A stretch of 64,000 nucleotides of DNA from a bacterium (GCA_035307765.1 DATGHU010000051.1:4601-68600); one strand, 5' to 3'; shown: positions 51,458 through 63,138, counted from the first letter of the stretch. The notes: a model not told the origin generated them from the sequence alone. Program-made: numbers and translations.

Positions 51458-51497
51458 CGCTCGCGGGCGATCGATCACGATGAGGGGGGAGCCCGAC

Positions 51498-52880
51498 ATG
51501 CCCGTCTTCGACATCGTGATCCGCAACGGCCGCCTGGCCGTCCCCGCGGGGGCGGCGCGGACCGATCTGGGGATCGACGGCCAGCGGATCGCCCAGATCG
51601 GCGGCCCGATGTCCGGCACGAACGAGATCGACGCCGCCGGCCTTCTGGTTCTGCCGGGGGGCGTCGACGCCCACGTGCACCTCACCCCCGGCCTGCGCTC
51701 ACCCCAGGAGGGGCCGGTGTGGATCGACGACATCGCCAGCGGGTCCGCGGCTGCCCTGGCCGGGGGAATCACGACCCTCGGCAATATGACCTTTCTGCGC
51801 GACGGCGAGCTGCCCCTCGATGGGCTCGACCGCGAGGCCGCGCTGGTGCGCGAGGGGGCGATCGCCGATTTCATCCTGCACCCGGTGCTGCGTGAGCCGA
51901 CCCCCGCGGCGCTGGATCAGATCCTGACCCTGCGCGATCGGGGGCACACCAGCCTCAAGTTTTTCATGGTGACCCCGGGATTCGACCGCCAGGTGGCCGG
52001 CTTTCTCGAGGCGACCGAGCGCGCCGCCGCCGCCGGACTGATCACGATGATACACTGCGAGGACTACGCGATCATCGCTCGGGCGACGGCGCGCCTGATC
52101 GCCGAGGGTCGCTCGGACCTCCGCCACTACGCCGAGAGCCGGCCGGTGGTGTCGGAGACCGTGGCCACCGAGCGCGCCGTCGCGTTCGCCGCGGCGACCG
52201 GGGCGCCCGTCTATGTGGTGCATCTGTCGGCCGCAGCCGCGCTCGACGTCTGCCGCCGCGCCCAGTCGCACGGACTGCCGGTGTACGTGGAGACGCGGCC
52301 CCTCTACCTCCACCTGACCCGGGAGCGTTTCGGCGAGCCGGATGGGGCGAAGTACGTCGGACAGCCGCCGCTGCGGGACGCGGCCGATGTCGCCGCTCTC
52401 TGGGACGGCTTGAGGCAGGGGTCCGTGCACACCGTCTGCAGCGATCACGCGCCGTGGAGCTTGGCGGCGAAGTTGGACCCCGCCTTGTCGGTCGCGACGC
52501 TGCGCCCCGGGGTGGAGGGCTTGGAGTTGCAGATGCCGATGCTCTACTCAGAGGGCGTGCGGACCGGGCGACTTTCGCTGGAGCGTTTCATCGAGGTCAC
52601 GTCGACCAACGCGGCAAAGCTGTTCGGCCTCTACCCCGCGAAGGGGTGCATCGCCGTCGGCAGCGACGCCGACGTGGTGCTCTTCGACCCGAACCTGACG
52701 CGGACGGTCGGCGCCCCGCGCTTCTCTCGATGCGACTACTCGGTGTTCGCCGGGCGGTCCGTGACCGGGTGGCCCGTTCTGACCATGCGTCGCGGGGAAG
52801 TGGTGTTCGATCACGGGCGGGTCACGGGATCGCCGGGAACGGGGCGGTTGATCCCGCGCCTGCCCACCTGCCGGTTGTAG
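51498..52880 (+). CDS. cyclic amidohydrolase (D-hydantoinase/dihydropyrimidinase/allantoinase family)
   Basis: A 460-residue binuclear metal amidohydrolase. Metal ligands are His59 and His61 (DAHVHL), a likely carboxylated Lys in TSLKFFM, His in MIHCED, His in VHLSAA and Asp in CSDHAPW. The family opens hydantoins, dihydropyrimidines, dihydroorotate or allantoin. The family is clear but the substrate is not. It lies outside the purine unit, 7.4 kb downstream, with GGGGGGAG before ATG 51498. If it is an allantoinase it would complete the purine pathway. Confidence 0.88.
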   Translation: MPVFDIVIRNGRLAVPAGAARTDLGIDGQRIAQIGGPMSGTNEIDAAGLLVLPGGVDAHVHLTPGLRSPQEGPVWIDDIASGSAAALAGGITTLGNMTFLRDGELPLDGLDREAALVREGAIADFILHPVLREPTPAALDQILTLRDRGHTSLKFFMVTPGFDRQVAGFLEATERAAAAGLITMIHCEDYAIIARATARLIAEGRSDLRHYAESRPVVSETVATERAVAFAAATGAPVYVVHLSAAAALDVCRRAQSHGLPVYVETRPLYLHLTRERFGEPDGAKYVGQPPLRDAADVAALWDGLRQGSVHTVCSDHAPWSLAAKLDPALSVATLRPGVEGLELQMPMLYSEGVRTGRLSLERFIEVTSTNAAKLFGLYPAKGCIAVGSDADVVLFDPNLTRTVGAPRFSRCDYSVFAGRSVTGWPVLTMRRGEVVFDHGRVTGSPGTGRLIPRLPTCRL

Positions 52881-53096
52881 GGCTCCCCCCAGGGGGCGTG
52901 CGAGGCGGTCAGCCCGCGGATCCTCTTACGCGAGTTGGCTCTCGGGCCCCGTCGGGGCGGGCCGCAACAATCGAGGATCTCGGCCCGACATTCAGGCCCC
53001 TCGCGGCGTCTATCGTTTGGTCGCTCCAATTGCACACAACCTCTCGAAGGGTAGAGGGGGGCGCAACGTCCCAAAAGGCAGACGAATGCGCGTTCG

Positions 53097-53911
53097 TCAG
53101 TCGGGGCGCGCACCCTCCACGGCGAGCAGGTAGAGGGTTTGGGACTCCGCCTGGGAGCGGATCCAGGTTCGATAGTCAAATTCCGCGGCAGCGCGCTCCG
53201 TCTCGGTGATCACCCCGTCCACGACCATCTGACGCCCTCGGGACGCGGCGACGTCTGCCCACATCCCGATCTTGCTTTCGAAATCCAGCTCGCCGCGCCG
53301 CGTCGCCTCAGCCTGGTTGCGGGTATCGATTTCGACGAGCCCGGCGCGCACGAACATGTCGGCCAGGTGGTCGGCGATGGCGTTGTCCATCGCGCACTCG
53401 TCGCGCCATCGGAGGTAGGCATCGTAAAACGCCCGCATGCTGGCCGGCGGGTGGGGGTCCACGCGATCCGCTCGTGGTTGTAATCGAGGACGATGACGCG
53501 CCCACCCGTTCGCGCCGCGCGGGTCATGGCCTCCAGCGCGGTGAGGGGGGAGGGGAGCCACTGCAGGACGCGCGCGGCCGTGACGAGATCGAATGTCTCC
53601 GCGAACGGGAGACAGCACGCGTCGGCCACCGCGAACCTCAACCCGGGAACCCCGACGTGACGACGCCGGGCGCCGGCGATGAATTCCGTGTTGAGGTCGA
53701 CGCCCACCACACGGCCGCCGGGCGCCACCACCTCGGCGATGCCGCGCGTGATGGCCCCGGTGCCGCACCCCACGTCGAGGACTTCGTGTCCCAGCCGGAG
53801 GATCTCGGCGAGGCGCCGGTGCGCGGTGCGAAGCGACCGCGCGTTCAGGATGGCCGCGGTGCCCTCGGGCAGCGCCGCGCGACGGCGAGCGATGTCATCG
53901 GTCTTCGCCAT
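53097..53911 (-). pseudogene. class I SAM-dependent methyltransferase, single frameshift
   Basis: A methyltransferase of about 270 residues is readable only with one frame change. The N-terminal part from ATG 53911 (GGGAGG upstream) has the SAM-binding motif DVGCGTGAITRG and VVGVDLN. It then runs to HERIAW, where the frame is lost. The continuation DPHPPASMRAFYDAYLRWRDE lies in the next frame and goes to the stop at 53097. One missing base at 53460-53461 explains it. Only this single base breaks the gene, so a sequencing error is plausible. Substrate unknown. Confidence 0.82.
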
Positions 53912-54210
53912 GGGAGTCCTCCCGATTGCGAACGGGGGTCCGGTGCGATGAAGATCCGGCCCGCGGGGGCGTCCGGCGAACACGACGCGCATACGGTACC
54001 GTCGTCCGCCCTCGCGGCGCCCCGATCGTCGAGGGGCGGCCGTCGGCGTCGCGGGACGCCGTTCCTTCCTGACCGCCTTTGCGTCTCGAGCGCGCCGATG
54101 CCGCGCGCGCCTGCCTTCTCGCCGATGGAGCGGAGAGAGTATTTCCCCAGGGGGCATCGAATTCCTAGGGAGGTTCCCCTCCCCGACGAGGGGCGCGAGG
54201 AGGGCGATGC
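53912..54210. other. intergenic region, no gene recognised
   Basis: About 300 bases between the divergent methyltransferase (-) and ketopantoate-reductase-like gene (+). No protein, repeat or RNA could be supported here; it should contain both promoters. Confidence 0.4.
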
Positions 54211-55308
54211 ATGGAGTTTACCATTGTCGGGGCCGGGGCGATCGGCGGGACGCTCGGGGCGCACCTGGTTCGCGCCGGCCACCCCGTGCTCTTCGTGGAC
54301 AGCGTGGCCGAGCACGTCCAGGCCATGGAGCGGTCGGGGCTCGAGATCGAAGGGCGCACCCCGTTCCAGGTCCGCGTCCGCGCGGTGACGATCGAGGGGC
54401 TGGCCGGGGCGGTGGGCGGGCGGCCGCTCGATGCCGTGTTCCTCGCGGTCAAGGCGATGCACACCGCAGCGGCGCTGGAGCCGATCGTCCCCTTGATGGG
54501 GGCGGACAGCTTTGTCGTGTCGATGCAGAACGGGCTCAACGAGACCGTGATCGCCAGGCGGATCGGCGAGAAGCGGACCGTGGGGGCCTTCGTGAACTTC
54601 GGCGCCGACTACCAAGGTCCCGGCCGCATCATGTACGGCGGGAGCGGCGCCCTCTATCTCGGTGAACTGGACGGACGGACCACCCCACGGCTGGAGCGCC
54701 TGGGGACGATCCTTCGTGAGGCGTTCCTGGAGCGCACGACCCTCACCCCGAACATCTGGGGGTACCTCTGGGGCAAGCTCGGGTATGCGGCGGTGCTGTT
54801 CGCCACCGCCGTGGTGGACGAGACGATGGCGGACGTCCTCGACGACCCGGCGTCGCGGCCGCTGCTGGCCAACCTGGCGGCCGAGGTCGTCCGCACCGCG
54901 GACGCGGAAGGCGTGCGCAGCGAGGCGTTCGATGGGTACGACCCGGACGCGATGCGGTTCACGCAGCCCCGCAACTGGGCGGCGATCGACGCGAGCTTCG
55001 ACCGGCTCGCCGCGTTCAATCGCGGCTCGCTCAAACAGAAAAGCGGGATCTGGCGCGACCTGGCGATCCGACACCGCCGCACGGAGGTGGATCACCAGCT
55101 GACCCCGGTCGTGGAGACCGCCCGCGCGCACGGGCTCGACGCCCCGCTGCTGGCGCGGGTGACGGAGATGATCCACGACCTCGAGGACGGCCGGCGTCAG
55201 ATGGTTCCCGCCAATCTCGAGGAGTTGCGCCAGTTGAACGCGCAGGTCTACCCAGAGTCCGGGCCGGGGAGGGAGTCCGTTGCCGAGCAGCGTTCGCGCA
55301 TCCGTTGA
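54211..55308 (+). CDS. ketopantoate reductase family protein (ApbA/PanE-like)
   Basis: A 365-residue NADPH-dependent reductase of the PanE fold. The nucleotide motif VGAGAIGG lies at residues 6-13, the substrate Lys in LAVKAM (Lys81) and MQNGLNE around 105-111. It is about 60 residues longer than pantothenate-pathway PanE, so it may reduce another 2-oxo acid. AGGAGG precedes ATG 54211. It overlaps the M20 peptidase gene by 29 nt. Confidence 0.87.
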   Translation: MEFTIVGAGAIGGTLGAHLVRAGHPVLFVDSVAEHVQAMERSGLEIEGRTPFQVRVRAVTIEGLAGAVGGRPLDAVFLAVKAMHTAAALEPIVPLMGADSFVVSMQNGLNETVIARRIGEKRTVGAFVNFGADYQGPGRIMYGGSGALYLGELDGRTTPRLERLGTILREAFLERTTLTPNIWGYLWGKLGYAAVLFATAVVDETMADVLDDPASRPLLANLAAEVVRTADAEGVRSEAFDGYDPDAMRFTQPRNWAAIDASFDRLAAFNRGSLKQKSGIWRDLAIRHRRTEVDHQLTPVVETARAHGLDAPLLARVTEMIHDLEDGRRQMVPANLEELRQLNAQVYPESGPGRESVAEQRSRIR

Positions 55309-56416
55309 CCGTCAGCTGGAGGCGTTCCTCACCGACCTGCGGGCGTTCGTCGAGGTGGAGTCGCCGACGAACGATAAGGCCGCCGTTGATCGCGCCGCCC
55401 GACACCTCGCCGAGCGGTTTGCCGCCTATGCCCACGCCGAGATCACCTGGCACCCGCAGCCGCAGTGGGGCGACCACTTCGAGGCGCGGATCGGGACCGG
55501 CCGGCGACGTATCCTGCTTCTTGGCCACGTCGATACGGTGTGGCCGATCGGGACGCTCTCCCGCCTCCCCTGCCGCGTGGAGGGGGACCGATTCACGGGG
55601 CCGGGCAGCTTCGACATGAAGTACGGCGACATGCAGGCGGTGTGGGGGCTGCGGCTCGCGCTCGAGGCCGGCGCGCTTCGCGACAAGACCTTCGTCTTCT
55701 TCGCGAACACCGAAGAGGAGGTGGGGAGTCCCACCTCGCGACCGATCATCGAGCGCCTGGCCCGCGAGTCGGAGTGCGTCTTTGTGCTCGAGCCATCGGT
55801 GGGGGAGGAGGGGGCGATCAAGTTGTGGCGCAAGGGGGTGGGGATGTACCACCTCGAGGTCGTGGGAGTGGCCAGCCACGCCGGGGCCGACCCGGAGAAA
55901 GGCCGCAGTGCAGTGCTCGAACTGGCCCACCAGATCGTCGACCTCCACACCCTGAACGACGCCGCCAAGGGGACCACGGTCAACGTCGGCGTCGTCCGCG
56001 GCGGTACCAGATCGAACGTCGTGGCGGCGCACGCCGAGGCGGAGATCGACCTTCGGGTCCGGACGGCCGACGAGGCGAGGCGGGTGGACGAGCGGATCCT
56101 CCATCGGCCCACCTTCGTGAGCGGGACCGCGGCGCGCGCCCGGGGCGGGATGAACCGGCCCCCGATGGAAGAGACGCCGGCGTCGCGCCGCCTGTACGAG
56201 GTGGCGAAGCGCTTGGCGGCGGACGAGGGATTCGACCTGCCGGCCGGCGGGACCGGAGGGGGCAGCGACGGGAACTTCACGGCGGCGGTGGGAATTCCGA
56301 CGCTGGACGGCCTCGGCGCCGTGGGCGACGGCGGTCACGCCGATCACGAACACGTGCGGGTCTCCACCATCGCCCCGCGGCTCGCCTGGTTTACCCGTCT
56401 CCTGGCGGAGGTGTAG
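55280..56416 (+). CDS. M20 family metallopeptidase (glutamate carboxypeptidase/CPG2-like)
   Basis: A 378-residue zinc carboxypeptidase. Ligands and catalytic residues match CPG2: His83 and Asp85 (GHVDTV), Asp112 (SFDMK), Glu145/146 (NTEEE), Glu171 (LEPS) and a C-terminal His in ADHEHV. Enzymes of this type cleave C-terminal glutamate or N-acyl amino acids. The start is TTG 55280 with GGAGGGAG just upstream, inside the preceding gene, so translation is coupled. Confidence 0.9.
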   Translation: MPSSVRASVDRQLEAFLTDLRAFVEVESPTNDKAAVDRAARHLAERFAAYAHAEITWHPQPQWGDHFEARIGTGRRRILLLGHVDTVWPIGTLSRLPCRVEGDRFTGPGSFDMKYGDMQAVWGLRLALEAGALRDKTFVFFANTEEEVGSPTSRPIIERLARESECVFVLEPSVGEEGAIKLWRKGVGMYHLEVVGVASHAGADPEKGRSAVLELAHQIVDLHTLNDAAKGTTVNVGVVRGGTRSNVVAAHAEAEIDLRVRTADEARRVDERILHRPTFVSGTAARARGGMNRPPMEETPASRRLYEVAKRLAADEGFDLPAGGTGGGSDGNFTAAVGIPTLDGLGAVGDGGHADHEHVRVSTIAPRLAWFTRLLAEV

Positions 56417-56421
56417 CGCCC

Positions 56422-56730
56422 GTGCGGCGCGTGCAGACGCAGCGGGCCCGGGCGTTCTTTCGGATCGTGGCCGGGACCGAGCGATCGCAGGCCGCCACCA
56501 TGGTCCTGCGGCCGGGGGAGCGCACCGGCGGCGCGGACAACGTGCACGCCGCCTCTGACCAATGGATGTACGTGGTTTCGGGGAGGGGGATCGCCACCGT
56601 CGACGGGCGCAGGGTCGCTCTGGATCCCGGCGCGCTCCTGCTGATCGAGGCGGGGGAGACCCACGAGATCGCCGCCGATGGCGAAGGGGACCTCGTCACC
56701 GTTAACGTCTACGCGCCGGCCGCCTACTGA
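56422..56730 (+). CDS. cupin domain protein
   Basis: A 102-residue single cupin barrel. Motif one reads GADNVHAASDQWMYVVSG (about 41-58), with one His and no second His/Glu in the usual places, and motif two LLIEAGETHEIAAD. Metal binding is therefore uncertain. It starts with GTG 5 nt after the M20 stop and is likely co-transcribed. Confidence 0.78.
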   Translation: MRRVQTQRARAFFRIVAGTERSQAATMVLRPGERTGGADNVHAASDQWMYVVSGRGIATVDGRRVALDPGALLLIEAGETHEIAADGEGDLVTVNVYAPAAY

Positions 56731-56882
56731 GGACGCGACGGCAGAGGCGGGCGGCCCTCCCGGATCAGCGGCGATGCGGCCCGGGCGCGAGGCCGGCAAG
56801 ACGACCGCATTCCGGATCCCCGGGTGCGCCACGGCATGAAGCGCGGCGCCCGGTCTGAGAGACGTGATGGAGGGGAACGCCC

Positions 56883-57458
56883 ATGGCGGGGCCCGACAAT
56901 TGGCTCGATCTCCCACCCAACCTTCCGGTTCCAAAGGATGACGGGGCGTGCGACCACCTCACCGGCATGCCGCTTCCCTCGGTCCCGCTTGCGTCGACGG
57001 CGGGGAGGGCGGTGGATCTAGCCGCTCTCCCGGGGACCACGGTCGTCTATGCCTATCCCCGGACCGGCCACCCCGGCGTCCCGTCCCCCGCGGGGTGGGA
57101 TGCGATCCCCGGGGCGCGGGGATGCACGCCGCAGTCGTGCGCGTTTCGCGACCACCACGGGGAGTTCGCGGCGCTGGGAGCCCGCGTGTTCGGCTTGAGC
57201 GCGCAGACGATCGAAGACCAACGGGAGGCGGTCGAGCGACTGCACCTGCCGATGGCGCTGCTCAGCGACGTCGATCTGGCCTTCGCCCGGGCGCTGCGCC
57301 TCCCTACGTTTGTGGTGGAATCGTTGGTGCTGATCAAGCGGCTCACGCTGGTGGTCCGCAACGGTCGGATCGCCACGGTATTCTATCCGGTCTTTCCCCC
57401 GAACAAGAACGCGGAAGAGGTGCTGGCGTGGCTGCGGCGCCACCCATCCCCCGCGTAG
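56883..57458 (+). CDS. peroxiredoxin, PrxQ/BCP-like, with insertion before the active site
   Basis: A 191-residue thioredoxin-fold peroxidase. The peroxidatic Cys81 is in RGCTPQSC and the resolving Cys86 follows 5 residues later, the PrxQ pattern. Compared with BCP, where the YP and the GCT motif are close, about 15 extra residues (GVPSPAGWDAIPG) lie between them. It reduces peroxides in the cytoplasm using thioredoxin. ATG 56883 has GGAGGGG upstream. Confidence 0.9.
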   Translation: MAGPDNWLDLPPNLPVPKDDGACDHLTGMPLPSVPLASTAGRAVDLAALPGTTVVYAYPRTGHPGVPSPAGWDAIPGARGCTPQSCAFRDHHGEFAALGARVFGLSAQTIEDQREAVERLHLPMALLSDVDLAFARALRLPTFVVESLVLIKRLTLVVRNGRIATVFYPVFPPNKNAEEVLAWLRRHPSPA

Positions 57459-57521
57459 CCGGCAGCGTTTCCGACGGCGGGATGGCGCGGGGGCGCTCGG
57501 AGCGCGAGGAGGTCCAGGATC

Positions 57522-59153
57522 GTGCACGGCGCGCGTAGCGTCATGGCGCCGGGGGGGCTGGTCACCTCGCCGCACTCGCTGGCGACGGCTGCCGGACTGC
57601 GGATCCTCCAGCGCGGCGGGAACGCCGTCGAGGCGGCGATCGCCGCGGCGGCGACGATCGCGGTCGTGTATCCGCACATGAACTCGCTGGGGGGGGACAA
57701 TTTCTGGCTGATCTATAACGCCCGCGAGCGGCGCGTTCGGGCGCTGCTGGCCTGTGGGACGGCCGGGGCGGCGTGCACCATCGACGCCTACCGCGGCGGG
57801 GGGCACGCGGAGATCCCGCGCCGAGGCCCGCTCGCCGCCAACACCGTGCCCGGGGCGGTCGATGGATGGTGGGAGGCCCACGGATACGCGCGGACGTCGC
57901 TCGGCGGACGCGAGCCCTTTGGGGCGTTGCTCGCCGACGCGGTTCACTACGCCGGGTCCGGTTTCCCCGTCACCCCCAGCCAGGAAACGTGGACCCGAAA
58001 GAACATCGGCCCCAACTCCGGCCGATTCGGCCACCTCGAGACCCTGGACGGGTTTCGGCGCACCTTTCTCCGGCCGGACGGGAGCGCGTTCGCACGGGGG
58101 GATCGGTTCGCGATGCCGGACCTGGCCCGGACGCTGGCGGAGGTCGCCCGCGACGGACGGGACGCGTTTTACCGCGGACCCCTCGCCGGGCGGATCTGCG
58201 CGGCCCTCAAGGGAGGCGGGGGCCTGCTCTCGGAACGTGACTTCGCCGAGTACCGCAGCCGATGGGCCGAACCGCTCTCGATCCGCTACCGCGGCTGGAC
58301 GGTGTGCAACACCCCCCCGCCCACGCAGGGGCTCACCTCGCTCCAGATCTTGAACATCATCGAGCGGTACCCGATCGCCGAGTGGGGCGATCAGTCCGCG
58401 GCCTACTACCACCTGATGGTCGAGGCGGCCAAGCAGGCCTTCATCGACCGGGACGCGCGGATCGCCGACCCGGAATTTCACTCGGTCGCGGTCGATGATC
58501 TGCTCTCCAAGTCCCACGCCGGCGTCCAGGCCGAGGCGATCGACCTCGACCGGGCGCAGGTGCATCCAGCGCCGCAGCCGTCGGGGGGAGACACCGTCTG
58601 GCTCGGCGTGATCGACGCGGCGGGGAACGCCGTGTCGCTGATCCAGAGCATCTACTTCGATTTCGGCTCCGCGGTCGTCGCCGAGGGCGTGGTCCTGCAG
58701 AACCGCGGCTCCGCCTTCTCGCTCGATCCGGCGCACCCCAACGCCCTCGCCCCGGGCAAGCGCCCATTCCACACGCTCAACCCCGCGATGGCGCTGCGGG
58801 ACCAGATGCCGGAACTGATCTACGGGACGATGGGGGGGGAGGGCCAGCCCCAGACCCAAGCGGCGGTGCTGACCCGGGTGCTCGATTTGGGGATGGACGT
58901 CCAGGCGGCGATCGACGCGCCGCGCTGGCTGTACGGGCGCACCTGGGGGGAGCCCACCGCCACGCTGTCGCTGGAGTCCCGCGTGCCGTCGCACATCATC
59001 GCCGACCTGGGGCGGCGCCGGCACGACGTGCAGGTGGTCGGCGCGTGGGATGACCGGATGGGTCACGCCCAGGCGATCTGGATCGACCCGCGGACGGGGA
59101 TCCGCTGCGGGGGCGCCGATCCGCGCGGGGACGGACTCGCCGCCGGGTACTGA
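57522..59153 (+). CDS. gamma-glutamyltransferase family protein
   Basis: A 543-residue Ntn hydrolase. The protein would self-cleave before Thr358 in GGDTVWLGV; downstream motifs are NRGSAFSLDP, PFHTLNPAM and MGGEGQPQTQ. Family members transfer or hydrolyse gamma-glutamyl groups of glutathione or polyglutamate. No signal peptide is present, so it should be cytoplasmic, unlike the periplasmic enzyme of E. coli. The start is GTG 57522. Confidence 0.9.
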   Translation: MHGARSVMAPGGLVTSPHSLATAAGLRILQRGGNAVEAAIAAAATIAVVYPHMNSLGGDNFWLIYNARERRVRALLACGTAGAACTIDAYRGGGHAEIPRRGPLAANTVPGAVDGWWEAHGYARTSLGGREPFGALLADAVHYAGSGFPVTPSQETWTRKNIGPNSGRFGHLETLDGFRRTFLRPDGSAFARGDRFAMPDLARTLAEVARDGRDAFYRGPLAGRICAALKGGGGLLSERDFAEYRSRWAEPLSIRYRGWTVCNTPPPTQGLTSLQILNIIERYPIAEWGDQSAAYYHLMVEAAKQAFIDRDARIADPEFHSVAVDDLLSKSHAGVQAEAIDLDRAQVHPAPQPSGGDTVWLGVIDAAGNAVSLIQSIYFDFGSAVVAEGVVLQNRGSAFSLDPAHPNALAPGKRPFHTLNPAMALRDQMPELIYGTMGGEGQPQTQAAVLTRVLDLGMDVQAAIDAPRWLYGRTWGEPTATLSLESRVPSHIIADLGRRRHDVQVVGAWDDRMGHAQAIWIDPRTGIRCGGADPRGDGLAAGY

Positions 59154-59160
59154 GGATCGA

Positions 59161-59736
59161 GTGCGGCGGGAGGCGCTCGGGGGGCGGGCTCGGCGCAGCG
59201 CGGTCGTCGGCATGTTCGCCGCGACCGCGTTCATCCTGATGGCGGTGGTGCAGGTGCCGCTGCTGCCGAGCGCGCCGTACCTCACCTACGATCCGAGCGA
59301 CGCAGTGGCGCTCCTCGCGGGGATAGGCTACGGACCCGCGGTGGGGGTCCTCGTCGTGCTGATCAAAGACTTCTTGTTCCTGTTGTTCCGAACGAGGGGG
59401 CCGTTCGGCCCCGCGGCGGACTTGATCGCCGCCGGCACGTTTGTCGCGGTGACCGCCTGGGTCTACGGGGCGAGCAGGGGGCGGGTCGTTCCGCGGCTCG
59501 TGCTCGCCGCTCTCGCTGGCGCCGCGGCCCGCGTGCTGGTGATGATCCCGGCCAACTTCGTTATCCTCGCCCTGCAGTTTGGGATGCCGCCCGCCAAGGT
59601 CGCCCGGCTGCTTTGGCCGGCGATCATCCCCTTCAACGCGCTGAAGGCGGCGATCAACGCCGCCATCGCCCTGTCTCTCGCCCAGCCCGTGGCGCGCGGC
59701 GCAGGGCCGCGGGCGGATGCCCCCGCCCGCCGGTAG
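59161..59736 (+). CDS. ECF transporter S component (RibU-like)
   Basis: A 191-residue membrane protein with about five to six helices. The pattern TAFILMAVVQVPLLPSAPYLTYDPSD, split around AFILM and YDPSD, followed by ALLAGIGYGPAVGVLVVLIKDFL, fits RibU-type substrate-binding S components that take up riboflavin. No energising EcfA/EcfT genes are adjacent, so it would use a shared module. The start is GTG 59161, 7 nt after the glutamyltransferase stop. Confidence 0.82.
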   Translation: MRREALGGRARRSAVVGMFAATAFILMAVVQVPLLPSAPYLTYDPSDAVALLAGIGYGPAVGVLVVLIKDFLFLLFRTRGPFGPAADLIAAGTFVAVTAWVYGASRGRVVPRLVLAALAGAAARVLVMIPANFVILALQFGMPPAKVARLLWPAIIPFNALKAAINAAIALSLAQPVARGAGPRADAPARR

Positions 59737-59739
59737 CGG

Positions 59740-60144
59740 CTACAGGCCCATCGTGGTCACCCGTTCGATCTCGATGTGGATGCTGATTCGCTTCTTGGGG
59801 TTGTCGCCGGGCGGATACTGGTACGACCGCCCACCGTACCGCTGCGAGAGGCGGTCGATGTCTTTGGCGCCGTTCTCGACGTCGAACCTCACCACCGCTC
59901 CCCGAACCTGGACGTACCGGTAGGGGTTCTCGCGGTCGACGATCGCGAGTGCCACCTGGGGGTGGGCCCGTAAGTTCCGGAGCTTCGCCCGCCCGGCGCT
60001 GGTGTTGATCAGGATGTGGCCGTCGATATGGAGGAACCACATCGGCGTCGCCTGCAGCTTGCCCGATTCTGTCTGCGTGGCAAGGACCGCGAAGTTGGGC
60101 TTCTCAAGAAAGGCCTTTACGGGGGCGGGGATCTGCGCAGCCAT
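59740..60144 (-). CDS. PPOX class F420/FMN-binding protein
   Basis: A 134-residue split-barrel flavin-type protein: FAVLATQTESGKLQATPMWF at the start, followed by KLRNLRAHPQVALAIVDRENPYRYVQVRG. This matches PPOX class F420-dependent oxidoreductases. AAGGAGGG precedes ATG 60144; another ATG five codons earlier lies before that site. It is 3 nt from the convergent ECF S component stop. Confidence 0.88.
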   Translation of the reverse strand: MAAQIPAPVKAFLEKPNFAVLATQTESGKLQATPMWFLHIDGHILINTSAGRAKLRNLRAHPQVALAIVDRENPYRYVQVRGAVVRFDVENGAKDIDRLSQRYGGRSYQYPPGDNPKKRISIHIEIERVTTMGL

Positions 60145-60181
60145 GCGTCCCTCCTTCATATAGGTGTGGCGTTTCCGATGG

Positions 60182-60391
60182 TCAGGGGGCCACCGGGTAT
60201 CCTTCCGTGCGGAGGATCTCTATCATCCGCTCCGGCGCGACCACGGACGCGTCGTAGGTGACCCGCACCTGCTTCGCCGGAATGTCCACCGCGAGATCGT
60301 CGATGCCCTCGATCGGGGCGAGCGCGCGGCGGATCGTCCGCGCGCAATGCTCACACGAGATATCCGGGACGTTAAGGAGGACGGTCGTCAT
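60182..60391 (-). CDS. copZ: heavy-metal-associated (HMA) copper chaperone
   Basis: A 69-residue ferredoxin-like HMA domain with the metal site CEHC (Cys13, Cys16). It would carry Cu(I) in the cytoplasm and hand it to CopA, whose gene lies 29 nt upstream in the same unit. GGAGG precedes the ATG. It was assigned as CopZ because of CopA and CsoR next to it. Confidence 0.92.
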   Translation of the reverse strand: MTTVLLNVPDISCEHCARTIRRALAPIEGIDDLAVDIPAKQVRVTYDASVVAPERMIEILRTEGYPVAP

Positions 60392-60420
60392 CTGACACCT
60401 CCGGGAACGCGAGATGAGGC

Positions 60421-62820
<2,400 letters not shown>

Positions 62821-62824
62821 CGGG

Positions 62825-63088
62825 CTATCTCCTCGACAGCTCGAACAGTTCCGCGAGCTCGGCGACCATCTCCCGGTCGCGGCCGCGTTTGAACCCCTCG
62901 ACGACGCACCCGTGCAGGTGGCCGTCGACGAGCACCGCCTCAAACTTCTGCAGCGCCCGCTCGACGGCGTAGGTCTGCTTGAGGATGTCGACGCAGTAGT
63001 GGTCCCCCTCCACCATCTTCCGGATGCCCTTGAGATGCCCTTCGATGCTGGCGAGCCGCTTGAGCACGTCGCCCTTGTTGGCCTGCAT
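62825..63088 (-). CDS. csoR: CsoR-type copper-sensing repressor
   Basis: An 87-residue DUF156 repressor. The Cu(I) ligands Cys32, His57 and Cys61 (YCVDIL; DGHLHGC) follow the Cys-His-Cys rule of CsoR. Apo-CsoR binds DNA and copper binding releases it. ATG 63088 has GAGGGGAG upstream. It heads csoR-copA-copZ and is preceded by an operator-like palindrome at 63111-63138. Confidence 0.95.
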   Translation of the reverse strand: MQANKGDVLKRLASIEGHLKGIRKMVEGDHYCVDILKQTYAVERALQKFEAVLVDGHLHGCVVEGFKRGRDREMVAELAELFELSRR

Positions 63089-63110
63089 GGCGTCCGCTCC
63101 CCTCGAGATC

Positions 63111-63138
63111 ACATCCCCTCCCCGGTGGGGGGGGATGT
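63111..63138 (-). promoter_or_regulatory. probable CsoR operator
   Basis: An imperfect palindrome with outer arms ACATCCCC and GGGGATGT around a C/G-rich centre lies 22 nt upstream of the csoR start. CsoR operators are G/C-rich palindromes of similar length (GTACCCC-type arms), and a GTACCCCCC string follows at 63146-63154. Autorepression of csoR-copA-copZ is the likely result. Confidence 0.6.
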
